In this document: positions 36,657-44,829 of the stretch, piece after piece | Layout of the letters: the number at the start of each line of letters is the position of its first letter | How positions within the stretch are numbered: position 1 is the first letter of the stretch | From: Mycobacterium paraffinicum | GTDB taxonomy: Bacteria > Actinomycetota > Actinomycetes > Mycobacteriales > Mycobacteriaceae | Assembly (NCBI RefSeq): GCF_001907675.1 | Contig: NZ_MPNT01000001.1 | Coordinates: 62,001-126,000 of the forward strand | Reading direction: 5' to 3' | DNA length: 64,000 nt | The notes under the pieces: generated by a model | What the model was told of the DNA's origin: nothing | What the model saw: the letters and a program-made list of their open reading frames with translations, nothing else | Databases searched by the model: none | Position numbers and translations under genes: made by a program

Positions 36657-37217
36657 TCAGTGGTGCCCCATCATTCCCGGCCCCATCATCCCGCCCATCA
36701 TGCCTCGCATCATTGCCGGCATCCCATCGCGCACAAAGCCTGTGACCTCCTGGGCGTGTGCGCGGATCGCTTGCGTTAGGGCCGGATCATCGGCGGTTTC
36801 TTCGGCTATCACCCCGGTGGGAGTAAATGTCAGCTGGCGGCGATAGCCATTTGCGTGTCCAAACAGCGTGGGCAGGCTGCCGCTCATGCACGTGACCTCC
36901 GCACCGTGTTCGAGATGTGAGTACATGCTCGACACATGCGCTTGCAGCTGCGCAACGAGGTCAGGCGAATTCGATTGCGTAGCGGTACGTATCCCACCAG
37001 GGATCTCTTCAACAGTGCGGGTTATTTCGTTGTGCCGGTTGAACATCTCCATGTAGACGTTCATGTCCGCAGGGCTGGCACCCACCATGCCGTCGCCGTC
37101 GGTCAAGCGGATGCCCAGGACGGCTGAGCCAAGAGTTCCGCGCAGCGCATGGCCCGTCGCCATTACCGCACTAGCACCGAGCACAGCGAGGGCTGCCCGT
37201 CGCGTGAATCTAGCCAT
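36657..37217 (-). CDS. Exported protein with Met/His-rich C-terminus, copper-module member
   Basis: A 186-residue protein with an N-terminal export signal (FTRRAALAVLGASAVMATG, twin-arginine-like) and a C-terminus MRGMMGGMMGPGMMGHH that looks like a Cu(I)-binding methionine/histidine cluster. The middle (MFNRHNEITRTVEEIPGGIR; MYSHLEHGAEVTCMSGSLP) is a recognisable mycobacterial uncharacterised type with conserved His and Cys residues. Third gene of the strand run leading away from the CsoR operator, after a 68-nt gap. Likely role: extracytoplasmic copper binding or storage. Confidence 0.7.
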   Translation of the reverse strand: MARFTRRAALAVLGASAVMATGHALRGTLGSAVLGIRLTDGDGMVGASPADMNVYMEMFNRHNEITRTVEEIPGGIRTATQSNSPDLVAQLQAHVSSMYSHLEHGAEVTCMSGSLPTLFGHANGYRRQLTFTPTGVIAEETADDPALTQAIRAHAQEVTGFVRDGMPAMMRGMMGGMMGPGMMGHH

Positions 37218-37285
37218 ACGATGATGACCCTTCGGTCGTCATGCGTCCGCGGTGAAGTGCTTGGTGCTCAAGGCCGTTCGTGCAA

Positions 37286-37534
37286 CTACATCAATCGGCG
37301 ATGCCATTGATCGTTGTCCGCCTCGGGTTGAGCCGAGCCTTCCGTAAGCACACCCTTGATCTGGATAGGACTCGTGCCCCTCAGCGCCAGTGGGCTGTTT
37401 CGTTGGCGGGTAAGGAACTGGCCCGCAAGAACGACGGCGGTCGCGACCGTACCCCAAAGCACTACCATCACTGCAATCTGCTGGGCACATCCAGCCCAGC
37501 CCCAACCTATTCCGTGAAGCCACGTCATGGTCAC
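37286..37534 (-). CDS. Small membrane protein with SHOCT-like tail
   Basis: An 82-residue protein with one transmembrane segment (about 18-42, IAVMVVLWGTVATAVVLAGQFL) preceded by a Trp/Gly-rich start, as in small SHOCT-domain proteins. The last ~25 residues (GVLTEGSAQPEADNDQWHRRLM) look like a decayed SHOCT motif. The GTG start overlaps the stop of the Met-rich gene by 4 nt, so it belongs to the copper transcript. An in-frame ATG at 37528 is an alternative start. Confidence 0.6.
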   Translation of the reverse strand: MTMTWLHGIGWGWAGCAQQIAVMVVLWGTVATAVVLAGQFLTRQRNSPLALRGTSPIQIKGVLTEGSAQPEADNDQWHRRLM

Positions 37535-37848
37535 TTTGCCATCCCACTCGGCATCATCGCGCCGGGTTTCATGTGCTCTTCCGGTTTCATCATCTGGTCG
37601 CCCGGTTTCATCTGGCTACAGCAGTCCATCGATGATCCGTGGCCCATGCCCATATGCCCCATCCCCGAGCGTTCGCTCCAACTCAGGAAAAACCCCGAGA
37701 AGAAGATCGCAGCGACGATGAACAGGCCACCAGCGGTGATTCCTACCCAAGCCAACGCCTGTATGAGGCGACTGCGCGAAGGACCGGAAGCGATGGGTTG
37801 GGATGCGCCGCCCTCATCGGTTGGTTCAGCGTCGGTCTGAGTCGTCAT
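37531..37848 (-). CDS. Membrane-anchored Met/His/Cys-rich copper-binding protein
   Basis: A 105-residue protein with a cytoplasmic N-terminus, one transmembrane helix (about 29-57) and an exposed tail of ~45 residues containing 11 Met, 3 His and a CC pair (GMGHMGMGHG; SMDCCSQM; repeated MKPG/MKPE). Such tails bind Cu(I). It is the first gene downstream of the CsoR-type operator at 37893-37911, divergent from the repressor, so copper induction is expected. I know no named family. Confidence 0.7.
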   Translation of the reverse strand: MTTQTDAEPTDEGGASQPIASGPSRSRLIQALAWVGITAGGLFIVAAIFFSGFFLSWSERSGMGHMGMGHGSSMDCCSQMKPGDQMMKPEEHMKPGAMMPSGMAK

Positions 37849-37892
37849 GGTAGAGATCTCCCGTCGTGGTTGGATCCGAACACGGTCATGCT

Positions 37893-37911
37893 ACCCCACC
37901 CTGGGTGGGGT
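37893..37911. promoter_or_regulatory. CsoR-type copper operator
   Basis: ACCCCACCCTGGGTGGGGT is a perfect palindrome (9-bp arms, 1-nt centre), extended by GCT...GGGCTAC to 37890-37918. It strongly resembles the GTA-flanked CCCACCCC/GGGGTGGG operator of M. tuberculosis CsoR. It lies in the divergent promoter between the repressor gene and the Met-rich membrane protein gene, so it can control both. Confidence 0.85.
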
Positions 37912-37965
37912 GGGCTACACTGACGATAAGACGGACACCAGGAGCTGCGAGAGGAGGGGCAAGCG

Positions 37966-38310
37966 ATGGCGGAAGAAGAGCTGACAACGAAGAAGCGCGC
38001 GGCACTGAACCGGCTAAAGACTGTGCGGGGTCATATCGACGGGATTATTCGGATGCTCGAATGCGACGCATACTGCGTGGATGTGATGAAGCAGATTTCC
38101 GCCGTGCAATCGGCGCTGGAGCGTACGAACAGGGTGATGCTGCATAACCACCTAGAGACGTGTTTCTCTGAGGCCGTTCTGGATGGGCGGGCAGCAATCG
38201 CCATCGAAGAACTTGTCGATGCGCTCAAATTCAGTCCGGCATTAACCGGGCCGGACGCCGGTTTGAACGATCCCAGAGCCGACGAGGCTGTGACAACTGG
38301 CGCGCCGTAG
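37966..38310 (+). CDS. Copper-sensing repressor, CsoR/RicR family
   Basis: A 114-residue all-helical DUF156 repressor. The Cu(I) ligand set is complete: C37, H62 and C66, with the same spacing as C36/H61/C65 of M. tuberculosis CsoR; C33 is an additional nearby thiol. GAGGAGGGG precedes the ATG. Apo-protein would bind the palindrome at 37893 and release on Cu(I). Unlike the csoR-ctpV operon, no P-type ATPase is present here; the targets appear to be binding proteins. Confidence 0.92.
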   Translation: MAEEELTTKKRAALNRLKTVRGHIDGIIRMLECDAYCVDVMKQISAVQSALERTNRVMLHNHLETCFSEAVLDGRAAIAIEELVDALKFSPALTGPDAGLNDPRADEAVTTGAP

Positions 38311-38466
38311 CGGTCAACACATGTTCGGCCCGCGCGTACCCACTGTGCGCGACAGGCCCCGGTACGTCGATAGTTTTCCCACCAAAGTGCCGCTCGCCCC
38401 TCATGGACCATCCGAATGCCTTGCCCCACTGTGACGATGTATGCAGCGGAGCGGCGCGGTTCTTGA

Positions 38467-39339
38467 TCACTGAGATTCGGTCACAGTGGCGCGCGGCACA
38501 CCGAGCCCTTCGGCAAGATTTTGCAGCGCGATCTGCGCCAGCGGCAGATCCACTCCCACTTCCCCGCCGAGCCCCAACGCCAGGCTGAGGTCCTTTTCTC
38601 CCAAGTCGCGGGTGTGCAGGAAGGGCTGGTAAAGGAAGTGGTCTGAGGCCAGCGGCTTGCTCATGTCGTCGCGGAACATCATTGCGCCGGTGCCACCGCT
38701 GTGCGCGTCGGTGTGGCGCACGACCCGGCTGAACGCTTGCACGTCAAGACCTGCCGACTCGGCGAGCTTCATCGCTTCGCAGGCCGCCGCAAATGACGTG
38801 AAAGTCAGCATGTTGCGCGCCAGCTTCATCCGGGTCCCCGCGCCGGGTTCTCCAGCGTGGACCACCATGGATGCCCACTGCTTGAACGCCGGCTTGACGC
38901 GCTCGTAGACCTCGCGTTCGGCACCCACCATGACGGCCAGATCACCCGTCTTCACCGCTTCCACGCCGCCGCTGACCGGTGCATCGATGACGTGAATGCC
39001 CGTCGGCTCCAGTTCCGCGGCCAGTTCGACTGCGGTTCGGTGGTCGATCGTCGAGTGGATCGCGATAACGGCGCCACGCCTGGCACGCGGGGCGAGCCGC
39101 GCCACCACATCGCGCACTTGCTCGTCGTTCAGCACCATGACACTAATGATGTCGGCGGCCGCCACGTCAGCCACGGTGTCGGCGACCTGCACTCCGGCAT
39201 CGACGAATGGCGTTGTCGCATCGGGCCTTACGTCGAAGACGATCAACCCGCCCGGCCAGCCGATCAACCTCTTGGCCATGGGCGCACCCAGATTGCCCAA
39301 CCCGATGAAGCCCAACGTCGGCGCCTGATCGTCGGCCAT
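38467..39339 (-). CDS. 3-Hydroxyisobutyrate dehydrogenase-family NAD(P)-dependent oxidoreductase
   Basis: A 290-residue beta-hydroxyacid dehydrogenase: N-terminal GFIGLGNLGAPMAKRL dinucleotide loop, substrate-binding DAPVSGGVEAVKTGDLAVMVG, and the catalytic lysine region GAGTRMKLARNMLTF. The ATG at 39339 is set by GAGGAGGATATCC directly upstream; an ORF extension of 27 codons is rejected. It may oxidise a 3-hydroxyacyl product of the neighbouring CoA pathway. It marks the beginning of the large catabolic region. Confidence 0.9.
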   Translation of the reverse strand: MADDQAPTLGFIGLGNLGAPMAKRLIGWPGGLIVFDVRPDATTPFVDAGVQVADTVADVAAADIISVMVLNDEQVRDVVARLAPRARRGAVIAIHSTIDHRTAVELAAELEPTGIHVIDAPVSGGVEAVKTGDLAVMVGAEREVYERVKPAFKQWASMVVHAGEPGAGTRMKLARNMLTFTSFAAACEAMKLAESAGLDVQAFSRVVRHTDAHSGGTGAMMFRDDMSKPLASDHFLYQPFLHTRDLGEKDLSLALGLGGEVGVDLPLAQIALQNLAEGLGVPRATVTESQ

Positions 39340-39385
39340 GGATATCCTCCTCAGAGTCGCATGATCATTGTGCACGACGGCATTC

Positions 39386-40561
39386 TTACGCCCGCCGCAG
39401 CAGCATCGCGGTGGTGCCACTGTTGGCCGCTCCGACGCCTACCGCGGCCAGCCTCGCGCCGTCGACCTGTCGCGCGCCGGCCTCGCCACGGACCTGCAGG
39501 CATGCCTCATGGAGATGCCCGAAGCCGTGCAGGCGGCCCCCGGACAGCTGTCCTCCCGCAGTGTTGATCGGCAATTGTCCGCCCAGAGAGATGTGCGCCG
39601 GGTCCGCGACCCACGCGCCGGATTCGCCGACCGGGCAGAAACCGAAGTCCTCCAGCCAGCAGAGCACAAAGACGCTGAACCCGTCGTACAACGCGGCCAC
39701 GTCAACATCGGCGACGGTGAAATCGGTGCGCCCCCAGATCGTGGACCAGCGTGAGCTGATGCGGGTGATATCGTCTCCCCCCTCCCAGGTGAACCGGTCG
39801 TGGTGCGCGCAGTCGAGGGCCTCGACGACCACCCCCGCATGGTCGAGGCCGCCGGCGTGCTCGGCACGCGAGATGACGAACGCGGTCGCCCCGTCGCAGG
39901 CGATGTCACAGTCGAACATGCACAACGGGTCGGAAACCATGCGCGCGCTCAGATAGGCGTCCAGGTCGAGTGGGTCGCGATAGATCGCCGAGGGATTGCG
40001 TGCTGCGTGCGCCCGCTGCGCGATCGCTATCGACGCGAGCTGCTCCCGAGTCAGGTCGTACCGCAGCATTCGCGCATTAATCTGCAGCGCCGCCAAGTTG
40101 GCCGCCGTCGCACCAAATGGCATCTGCCAGCCCAACATTCCGGCGGGGCGGCCGCCGCCAGACCCGTAGCCCTTGCGCCGGCCGGCGCCCTGAGCGGTGC
40201 CCTCCCAGATGCTGCGCCAGCACAGGACGTGGTCGGCGAGCCCGCCTGCGACAGCGAGCATTGCGTCCACCACGGCGCCCAGCTGCCCCGGGGATTCCAC
40301 TCCCCCGGCGACCCAGTTCGGGTTGATTCCCAGCGCGTCGTGGATGTCCCGCAGCGACGCCCCGGAGAACCCGACGCCGGGTTGCGACGACCCGGGATAG
40401 GTTGTGAGTCCGTCGATGTCAGCCAACGACAAGCCGGCGTCGGCAACCGCGGCGAGACACGCTTCGGCGGTGAGCTCCAGTGGGTCCCGCCCCAGCCGGC
40501 GACCGATTGCCGACTGGCCGATGCCGCTGATGATGGCCCGATCGGTCACCGTGGTGTTCAT
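39386..40561 (-). CDS. Thiolase-fold protein without nucleophile Cys, Ltp2-like (probable aldolase subunit)
   Basis: A 391-residue non-decarboxylating thiolase-fold protein of the SCP-x/Ltp group. At the position of the thiolase nucleophile the sequence is VESPGQLGAV, with Ser in place of Cys. The C-terminal GHP box is altered to GGQLSGGRLHG. The VAALYDGFSVFVLCWLEDFGFCPVGE segment is typical of Ltp2-type aldolases. Adjacent to a DUF35 gene (1-nt overlap, TGATG), as in the Ltp2-ChsH2 retro-aldolase, so C-C cleavage of a beta-hydroxyacyl-CoA is the best guess. Confidence 0.8.
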   Translation of the reverse strand: MNTTVTDRAIISGIGQSAIGRRLGRDPLELTAEACLAAVADAGLSLADIDGLTTYPGSSQPGVGFSGASLRDIHDALGINPNWVAGGVESPGQLGAVVDAMLAVAGGLADHVLCWRSIWEGTAQGAGRRKGYGSGGGRPAGMLGWQMPFGATAANLAALQINARMLRYDLTREQLASIAIAQRAHAARNPSAIYRDPLDLDAYLSARMVSDPLCMFDCDIACDGATAFVISRAEHAGGLDHAGVVVEALDCAHHDRFTWEGGDDITRISSRWSTIWGRTDFTVADVDVAALYDGFSVFVLCWLEDFGFCPVGESGAWVADPAHISLGGQLPINTAGGQLSGGRLHGFGHLHEACLQVRGEAGARQVDGARLAAVGVGAANSGTTAMLLRRA

Positions 40562-40977
40562 CAGCGCTCCGGCTCGAACAATGGGATGAACACCTCGTCG
40601 TCGCCATCGATGCATCGATCGAACGTGACCCTTACTGGCATATTTGCGGTGACTTCGTCGGGATGGACATTCACCAGGTTGGTCAGCAGGCGCGCCCGCT
40701 TGTCCTCGACCGGGTTGACGAATGCGATCAAGTAGGGCGGCGCGAACCCGGGGAACCATTGATGGCGGTTCACCGTCCAGGATTCGACGAACCCGCGGCC
40801 GCTGAGATCGACATACTCGGTGGTCTCGTGGTCAACAGGGCACAGCAACGCAGGCGGGTGACACAGCCGCCGACAGCGGGTGCAGCGTTGCATGCGCAGC
40901 ACGCCGTCGGCACCAGAGGTCCAGAAGGGTCGATTCAGAGCGGTCAGCGCCGGAACCGGCCGGTGAAGGTCTGGCAT
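40561..40977 (-). CDS. DUF35 zinc-ribbon/OB-fold protein
   Basis: A 138-residue acyl-CoA-associated partner protein. The N-terminal rubredoxin-like zinc ribbon has C-x2-C...C motifs (MQRCTRCRRLCHPPALLC), followed by an OB fold (VDLSGRGFVESWTVNRHQW...). DUF35 proteins pair with thiolase-like subunits and are required for aldolase activity in steroid side-chain cleavage. ATG 40977 is preferred over an extension overlapping the SDR gene. Operon with the downstream thiolase-like gene. Confidence 0.85.
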   Translation of the reverse strand: MPDLHRPVPALTALNRPFWTSGADGVLRMQRCTRCRRLCHPPALLCPVDHETTEYVDLSGRGFVESWTVNRHQWFPGFAPPYLIAFVNPVEDKRARLLTNLVNVHPDEVTANMPVRVTFDRCIDGDDEVFIPLFEPER

Positions 40978-41008
40978 GTGAGTCGCTCGTATCGGATGAA
41001 ATCGACGG

Positions 41009-41806
41009 CTATCCAAACACTCCCGGCGATTGCGAGTAGTCCACCGTCGACAATTCGGTCATGCCACCATCGACGTGCAGCACCGTCCCGGTCACGAACG
41101 CCGCGTCATCCCCAGCCAAAAAGGCCACCGCGGGCGCGATCTCCACGGGGCTGGCACCGCGCTTCATGGGCGAAGCCGCCGCGGTCCGCGTGTAGTTGTC
41201 CCACTCGGTTCCGATCAGCTTTTCCTGGGCCTCCGTAAGGGCGAACGGGCACACCGCATTGACTCGGATGCGGTGACGAGCCCACTCGTTGGCGGCGACC
41301 TTGGTCAGCGCCGCCACCGCGCCCTTGGCCGCCGAGTAGGGAGCGGTGTAGGCGATACCGGCGAGGGCGGAGCCCGACACGAAGTTGATCACCGACGCCC
41401 GCCCCGACTCACGGAGGAACGGAAAGCAAAGTTGCATGAACCGGAACGTCGCCTTGGGCCCGGTGGCCTCCGAGAGTTCCCAATCCTTGTCGGTGACCAG
41501 TTCGAGCGCCTTCGGCATCGCGAAGAACTGCGCCGCGTTCACCAAGATGTCGATGCGGCCACCCCCGGTTTCGGCCACCTCGTGCACGGCGGCTTGAATC
41601 GCATCGCGGTGGGCCACATTCGCCCTGATGAAAGAGGCCCGCCCGGAGTTGCCACGAATGCGCTCGACGCGCTCAAGACCCTTCTCCTCGTTCAGGTCAA
41701 CGATTGTGACGCGGGCGCCCAGGCCTGCCAACTCCTCGGCAATGGCTCCTCCCAGCCCCTGAGCTCCGCCGGTAACCAGCGCGTATCTGTCCTCGAGACG
41801 AGACAA
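41009..41806 (-). CDS. Short-chain dehydrogenase/reductase
   Basis: A 265-residue SDR with TGGAQGLGG cofactor loop, NAAQF, FVSGSAL (Ser) and YSAAKGAV (YxxxK). TTG 41806 is chosen because AAGGAG lies 5 nt before it; the GTG at 41812 overlaps that ribosome site. First gene of the SDR-DUF35-thiolase-like transcript and divergent from a TetR gene, with an inverted repeat in the shared promoter. Likely a 3-hydroxyacyl-CoA-type dehydrogenase. Confidence 0.88.
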   Translation of the reverse strand: MSRLEDRYALVTGGAQGLGGAIAEELAGLGARVTIVDLNEEKGLERVERIRGNSGRASFIRANVAHRDAIQAAVHEVAETGGGRIDILVNAAQFFAMPKALELVTDKDWELSEATGPKATFRFMQLCFPFLRESGRASVINFVSGSALAGIAYTAPYSAAKGAVAALTKVAANEWARHRIRVNAVCPFALTEAQEKLIGTEWDNYTRTAAASPMKRGASPVEIAPAVAFLAGDDAAFVTGTVLHVDGGMTELSTVDYSQSPGVFG

Positions 41807-41830
41807 GGCCACTCCTTGCTGCGATGTAAC

Positions 41831-41853
41831 AATGGAACATCATACGTTCAATT
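41831..41853. promoter_or_regulatory. Candidate TetR operator in SDR/tetR divergent promoter
   Basis: AATGGAAC (41831-41838) and GTTCAATT (41846-41853) form an imperfect 8-bp inverted repeat (7 of 8) with a 7-nt spacer, in an AT-rich patch about 25 nt upstream of the SDR start. The divergent TetR gene at 42040 is the natural candidate regulator. Confidence 0.5.
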
Positions 41854-42039
41854 ATTCAATGATCGCAGATCGCCGCAAAGCTCCCTACGGCACCCGCCCA
41901 GAGTCCCCCGCCGGCAGCGAAGATGCGCATAGTGCACCGGACACAGCCGTCCTCGCCCCGCTGCGGATACCGGCTGCGACCCCGCAGGTCGCGTAGCATG
42001 AGGGGCTGAGATGGCTGCCCTTGAGCTCGTAGGAGTGAG

Positions 42040-42639
42040 ATGTTGACTGATCCGGTCACCAGCGAAGCGGAGGTCGACCGCCGTGACCAGATTCTCGACG
42101 CGGCGAACGAGTGCTTCACACAGCTGGGCATCCAGCGCACCAGTGTGCAGGACGTGGCGCGAATGGCCAAGGTCTCCCGGGGCACTATCTACCGGTACTT
42201 CGTCGATCGTGACGTCCTGATCGAGGCGGCCATCGAGTATGGCGCCCAACGCTTCTACCGCGAGGTCGCCGCGGCGATGGCGAAGAAATCAACGCTGGCC
42301 GAACAACTCGGCGCGATGGCCGAAACCCATGCGAAGATCCTGCTGGACCACCGGACTCGCAACCGGCTGATGGCCGACGATGCGGAGTTGATGCGCCATA
42401 TGGTCGCCGATGGCGACGCCGCCGTCCGCCGCACCACCAAGTTTTTGGAACCTTATGTCCGCGATGCCCAGAAGCGCGGCGAGGTCGGCGCCGGAGTGGA
42501 CGTCACGGCCGGCAGCGAATGGCTGGCCCGCATCATCTATTCCTTCTCGACTGTCAATCAGGGTCTGACCTTCGATATGACCAAGCCGGCCACTGTCCGC
42601 CGCTACGTCGAGAAGTTCGCGATCAACGGCCTGCGCTGA
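42040..42639 (+). CDS. TetR-family regulator (copy 1)
   Basis: A 199-residue TetR repressor with the N-terminal helix-turn-helix RTSVQDVARMAKVSRGTIYRYF (about 32-53) and a helical ligand domain. AGGAG precedes the ATG. It is over 80% identical by eye to the TetR at 44830-45441, including the C-terminus RRYVEKFAINGLR. Divergent from the SDR-DUF35-thiolase-like operon and convergent with the thioesterase gene. Ligand probably an acyl-CoA or pathway intermediate. Confidence 0.92.
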   Translation: MLTDPVTSEAEVDRRDQILDAANECFTQLGIQRTSVQDVARMAKVSRGTIYRYFVDRDVLIEAAIEYGAQRFYREVAAAMAKKSTLAEQLGAMAETHAKILLDHRTRNRLMADDAELMRHMVADGDAAVRRTTKFLEPYVRDAQKRGEVGAGVDVTAGSEWLARIIYSFSTVNQGLTFDMTKPATVRRYVEKFAINGLR

Positions 42640-42662
42640 CGCGGTCGAGCTCAGCATGTCCG

Positions 42663-43943
42663 TCACATAGCCGTGCGGCTATCGCGGCCCATCGCCGCGG
42701 GCTCGGTCGCGAACTCGCGCACCATCGCCTGGATGGTGTACGACGCGGCGAGCCGTCCATCGCGGGCGAAGACCCGGCCATCGCCCTGCACAAGCCCGCG
42801 TCCCGACCAGAAGGCGTGGTTGGTGTACAGCAGCCAGTCCGCGACGTCGACGTCGTCGTGAAAAGCGATAGTCGCCTTCATGATCCCGGTCGACAAGGTG
42901 GCATGCGCGCGCGCCTCGCCCAACCCCGGATGCGGCAACATGCCGGCGGCGATCGTCCAATGCGTCGTCGACTGGGCAAGCAATGCGGCGTTCAGATGGG
43001 GGCTCGGTGGGGCATCGCGAAAACGCACCCAGGCGTTGATAATCGGCGGGCCCACCCGATCGGGATCCGGGTCATAGGCACCGTCGACCACCCGAATCTC
43101 GCGGCCGGTCATCCCAAAGCCGTGGAACGGCACCGCCGAATCGGGTCCCGGAACGTCCGGCATGGGCTCTACGGCCCGCATGACGTCGCCGGCTCCCGAG
43201 TCCGCGAGCACCAAGCCTGCGCTGCGCAGCACCCCGCTCTGGCTGATGCGTATTTCGGCCGACGAAAACGACCTGCCGCGCCGTAGCACGTCGACGGAGA
43301 GATCTACGGGCGCGTCGAACGAGGCCGCTTTGGCGAAGATCATCGATGCCGACGTAACCCGTTGCCCTGGAAGTGCTTTCGAAGCGGCCACGATGGCCTC
43401 GCCGAGCAGCTGGCCGCCCTCGACGACGTTGCGATGAGTTGGCCCATGAGCTGGCCCGACGAACCGGTTATCGGTCACCTGCTGGACGTCGATGATCCTG
43501 GACAGCTCGGCGGCGTCTCCCCACAGCGGGAACGTTACCGGAACTGCCGAGCCGTCTGGCCAGTCTTCGACGACTACCACACGCACCGCGTCGTCGTAGA
43601 AACAGACGTGTCCCGCGATCGCCGCGACCTCCGGCAACGGGTTGGGGTAGGCCCACATGACGTTTTCGACGGCGGAGTCCGATTCGCTGAGGCTCCAATA
43701 ACTTGCCCGGCCCTTGAAAGGGCAGACGGTGCTGTGATCCGACGGGCGGAACAGCTCCCACCGCACATCTGACTCCGGAAAGTACAAGCGGTCCTCGTGG
43801 TCGGTCTCGGTCACCACAAGGCACCGGTCGCTCTGGGCAACAAGCACGTCGCCGGACCACACCTGGCCTCGGTGAGGACAGAGGGTCGCATCAATGCGGT
43901 AGTCGGGGTGATCGGGCCAGGCCGACTCCACTTGCGCCGTCAT
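42663..43943 (-). CDS. DUF427 domain fused to a TesB-like acyl-CoA thioesterase
   Basis: A 426-residue two-domain protein. Residues ~15-120 are DUF427 (LVVTETDHEDRLYFPESDVRWELFRPSDHSTVCPFKG...). Residues ~150-420 are a double hot-dog thioesterase II-like domain (RNVVEGGQLLGEAIVAASKALPGQRVTSASMIFAKAA; the C-terminal half contains HATLSTGIMKATIAFHDDVD and NHAFWSGRGLVQGDG). The second domain should hydrolyse an acyl-CoA; the role of DUF427 is unknown. 22 nt after the SDR stop and in the same operon. Confidence 0.85.
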   Translation of the reverse strand: MTAQVESAWPDHPDYRIDATLCPHRGQVWSGDVLVAQSDRCLVVTETDHEDRLYFPESDVRWELFRPSDHSTVCPFKGRASYWSLSESDSAVENVMWAYPNPLPEVAAIAGHVCFYDDAVRVVVVEDWPDGSAVPVTFPLWGDAAELSRIIDVQQVTDNRFVGPAHGPTHRNVVEGGQLLGEAIVAASKALPGQRVTSASMIFAKAASFDAPVDLSVDVLRRGRSFSSAEIRISQSGVLRSAGLVLADSGAGDVMRAVEPMPDVPGPDSAVPFHGFGMTGREIRVVDGAYDPDPDRVGPPIINAWVRFRDAPPSPHLNAALLAQSTTHWTIAAGMLPHPGLGEARAHATLSTGIMKATIAFHDDVDVADWLLYTNHAFWSGRGLVQGDGRVFARDGRLAASYTIQAMVREFATEPAAMGRDSRTAM

Positions 43944-43965
43944 CGCTGCCCTCTCGTCGCCGGCC

Positions 43966-44733
43966 TCATGCCGTCACCGCACGACGCGGCGATGACGGTG
44001 GACGAATCACGAGCTGCTCGAGCCCTACGGCGGGAAAGTCCAACGCGCTCGCGAATGTTCCTGCCAGCATGTCGGCGACGTCGTCGGGCGACATCAATGT
44101 CTCCTGCAAGAGGCCGCGCGCGACCCAATCCTGCACGACCACGCCGAGCAGTTCGGGGTCGAACGACGCGGTGAACTCCGTCGGAACGGTGCCGCCTACG
44201 GTGACACAGCAGTAACGAAAGCGCGGATGCTCTGTGCGCCAGGCATTGAGGCTTTCCGACAGCGCGGCCTTGCTGGAGGAATAGGCGCCCAGCGCGGTTC
44301 GGGGCTGTCCGACCGTTTCGGAGGACAGGGCACTGATGATCGCGGCGGGCGAGAGCACCGGCAGACAGGACCTGATGACGTGATGCACACCGACGACGTT
44401 GGTCTGCATCACGTCCATCCAATCGTCGGTAGAGGTGTCAGCGAACATTCTCAACGGCGCGTATCCCACCGAAATGAACAGCAGGTCGATTTCGCCAAAG
44501 CGCTGGCGGGCCATCTCGGCGAGCCGGGCGCAATCGTCAGGATTACGCACGTCCACGCCGATGGCCGCGCCGGAACCGGCTTCGGCAACGACCTCTTCGA
44601 GACGGTCTCGCCGGCGCGCCACGATGAGCAGGTCAGCGCCCTCCTTGCCGGCGCGGATGGCGAATGCCCGCCCGATTCCAGCCGATGCGCCCACCACGAC
44701 TACCCGCTTGCCGGCTAACGTCCGTTCGCCCAT
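43966..44733 (-). CDS. Short-chain dehydrogenase/reductase
   Basis: SDR beginning MGERTLAGKRVVVVGASAGIGRAFA, 255 residues from ATG 44733. The Ser region ISALSSET and YSSSKAAL (YxxxK) are present; the usual NNAG is replaced by ISVGYAPL. Upstream in-frame ATGs at 44778 and 44796 are possible, but the latter falls inside the operator palindrome, and GGTGG upstream favours 44733. Transcribed with the DUF427-thioesterase gene under the 44783-44805 element. Confidence 0.82.
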   Translation of the reverse strand: MGERTLAGKRVVVVGASAGIGRAFAIRAGKEGADLLIVARRRDRLEEVVAEAGSGAAIGVDVRNPDDCARLAEMARQRFGEIDLLFISVGYAPLRMFADTSTDDWMDVMQTNVVGVHHVIRSCLPVLSPAAIISALSSETVGQPRTALGAYSSSKAALSESLNAWRTEHPRFRYCCVTVGGTVPTEFTASFDPELLGVVVQDWVARGLLQETLMSPDDVADMLAGTFASALDFPAVGLEQLVIRPPSSPRRAVTA

Positions 44734-44782
44734 GTGCTGACCACCGATCGAGAACCCATGCGTAAACCCGTCCGACATTGGA

Positions 44783-44805
44783 GAACAATAGTACATCTAT
44801 TGTTC
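44783..44805. promoter_or_regulatory. Strong TetR-type operator
   Basis: GAACAATAG-TACAT-CTATTGTTC: perfect 9-bp arms around a 5-nt centre, between the end of the second TetR gene and the SDR/thioesterase operon it precedes. It is the best palindrome in the catabolic region and its half-sites (GAAC, ATTGTT) recur in part near 41831. The flanking TetR paralogues are the likely binders. Confidence 0.7.
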
Positions 44806-44829
44806 AGTTGAGCGGCCTATGCAGATCCT

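Noticed and set aside
37239..37547. Alternative 102-codon frame across the SHOCT-like gene
   Set aside because: It overlaps the 82-residue membrane protein, which has a transmembrane helix, a SHOCT-like tail and GTGA coupling; the alternative has none.
36024..38470. A complete integrative element with integrase and duplicated tRNA end
   Set aside because: No integrase gene and no second copy of the tRNA 3' end were seen, so only an island with an IS remnant is claimed.
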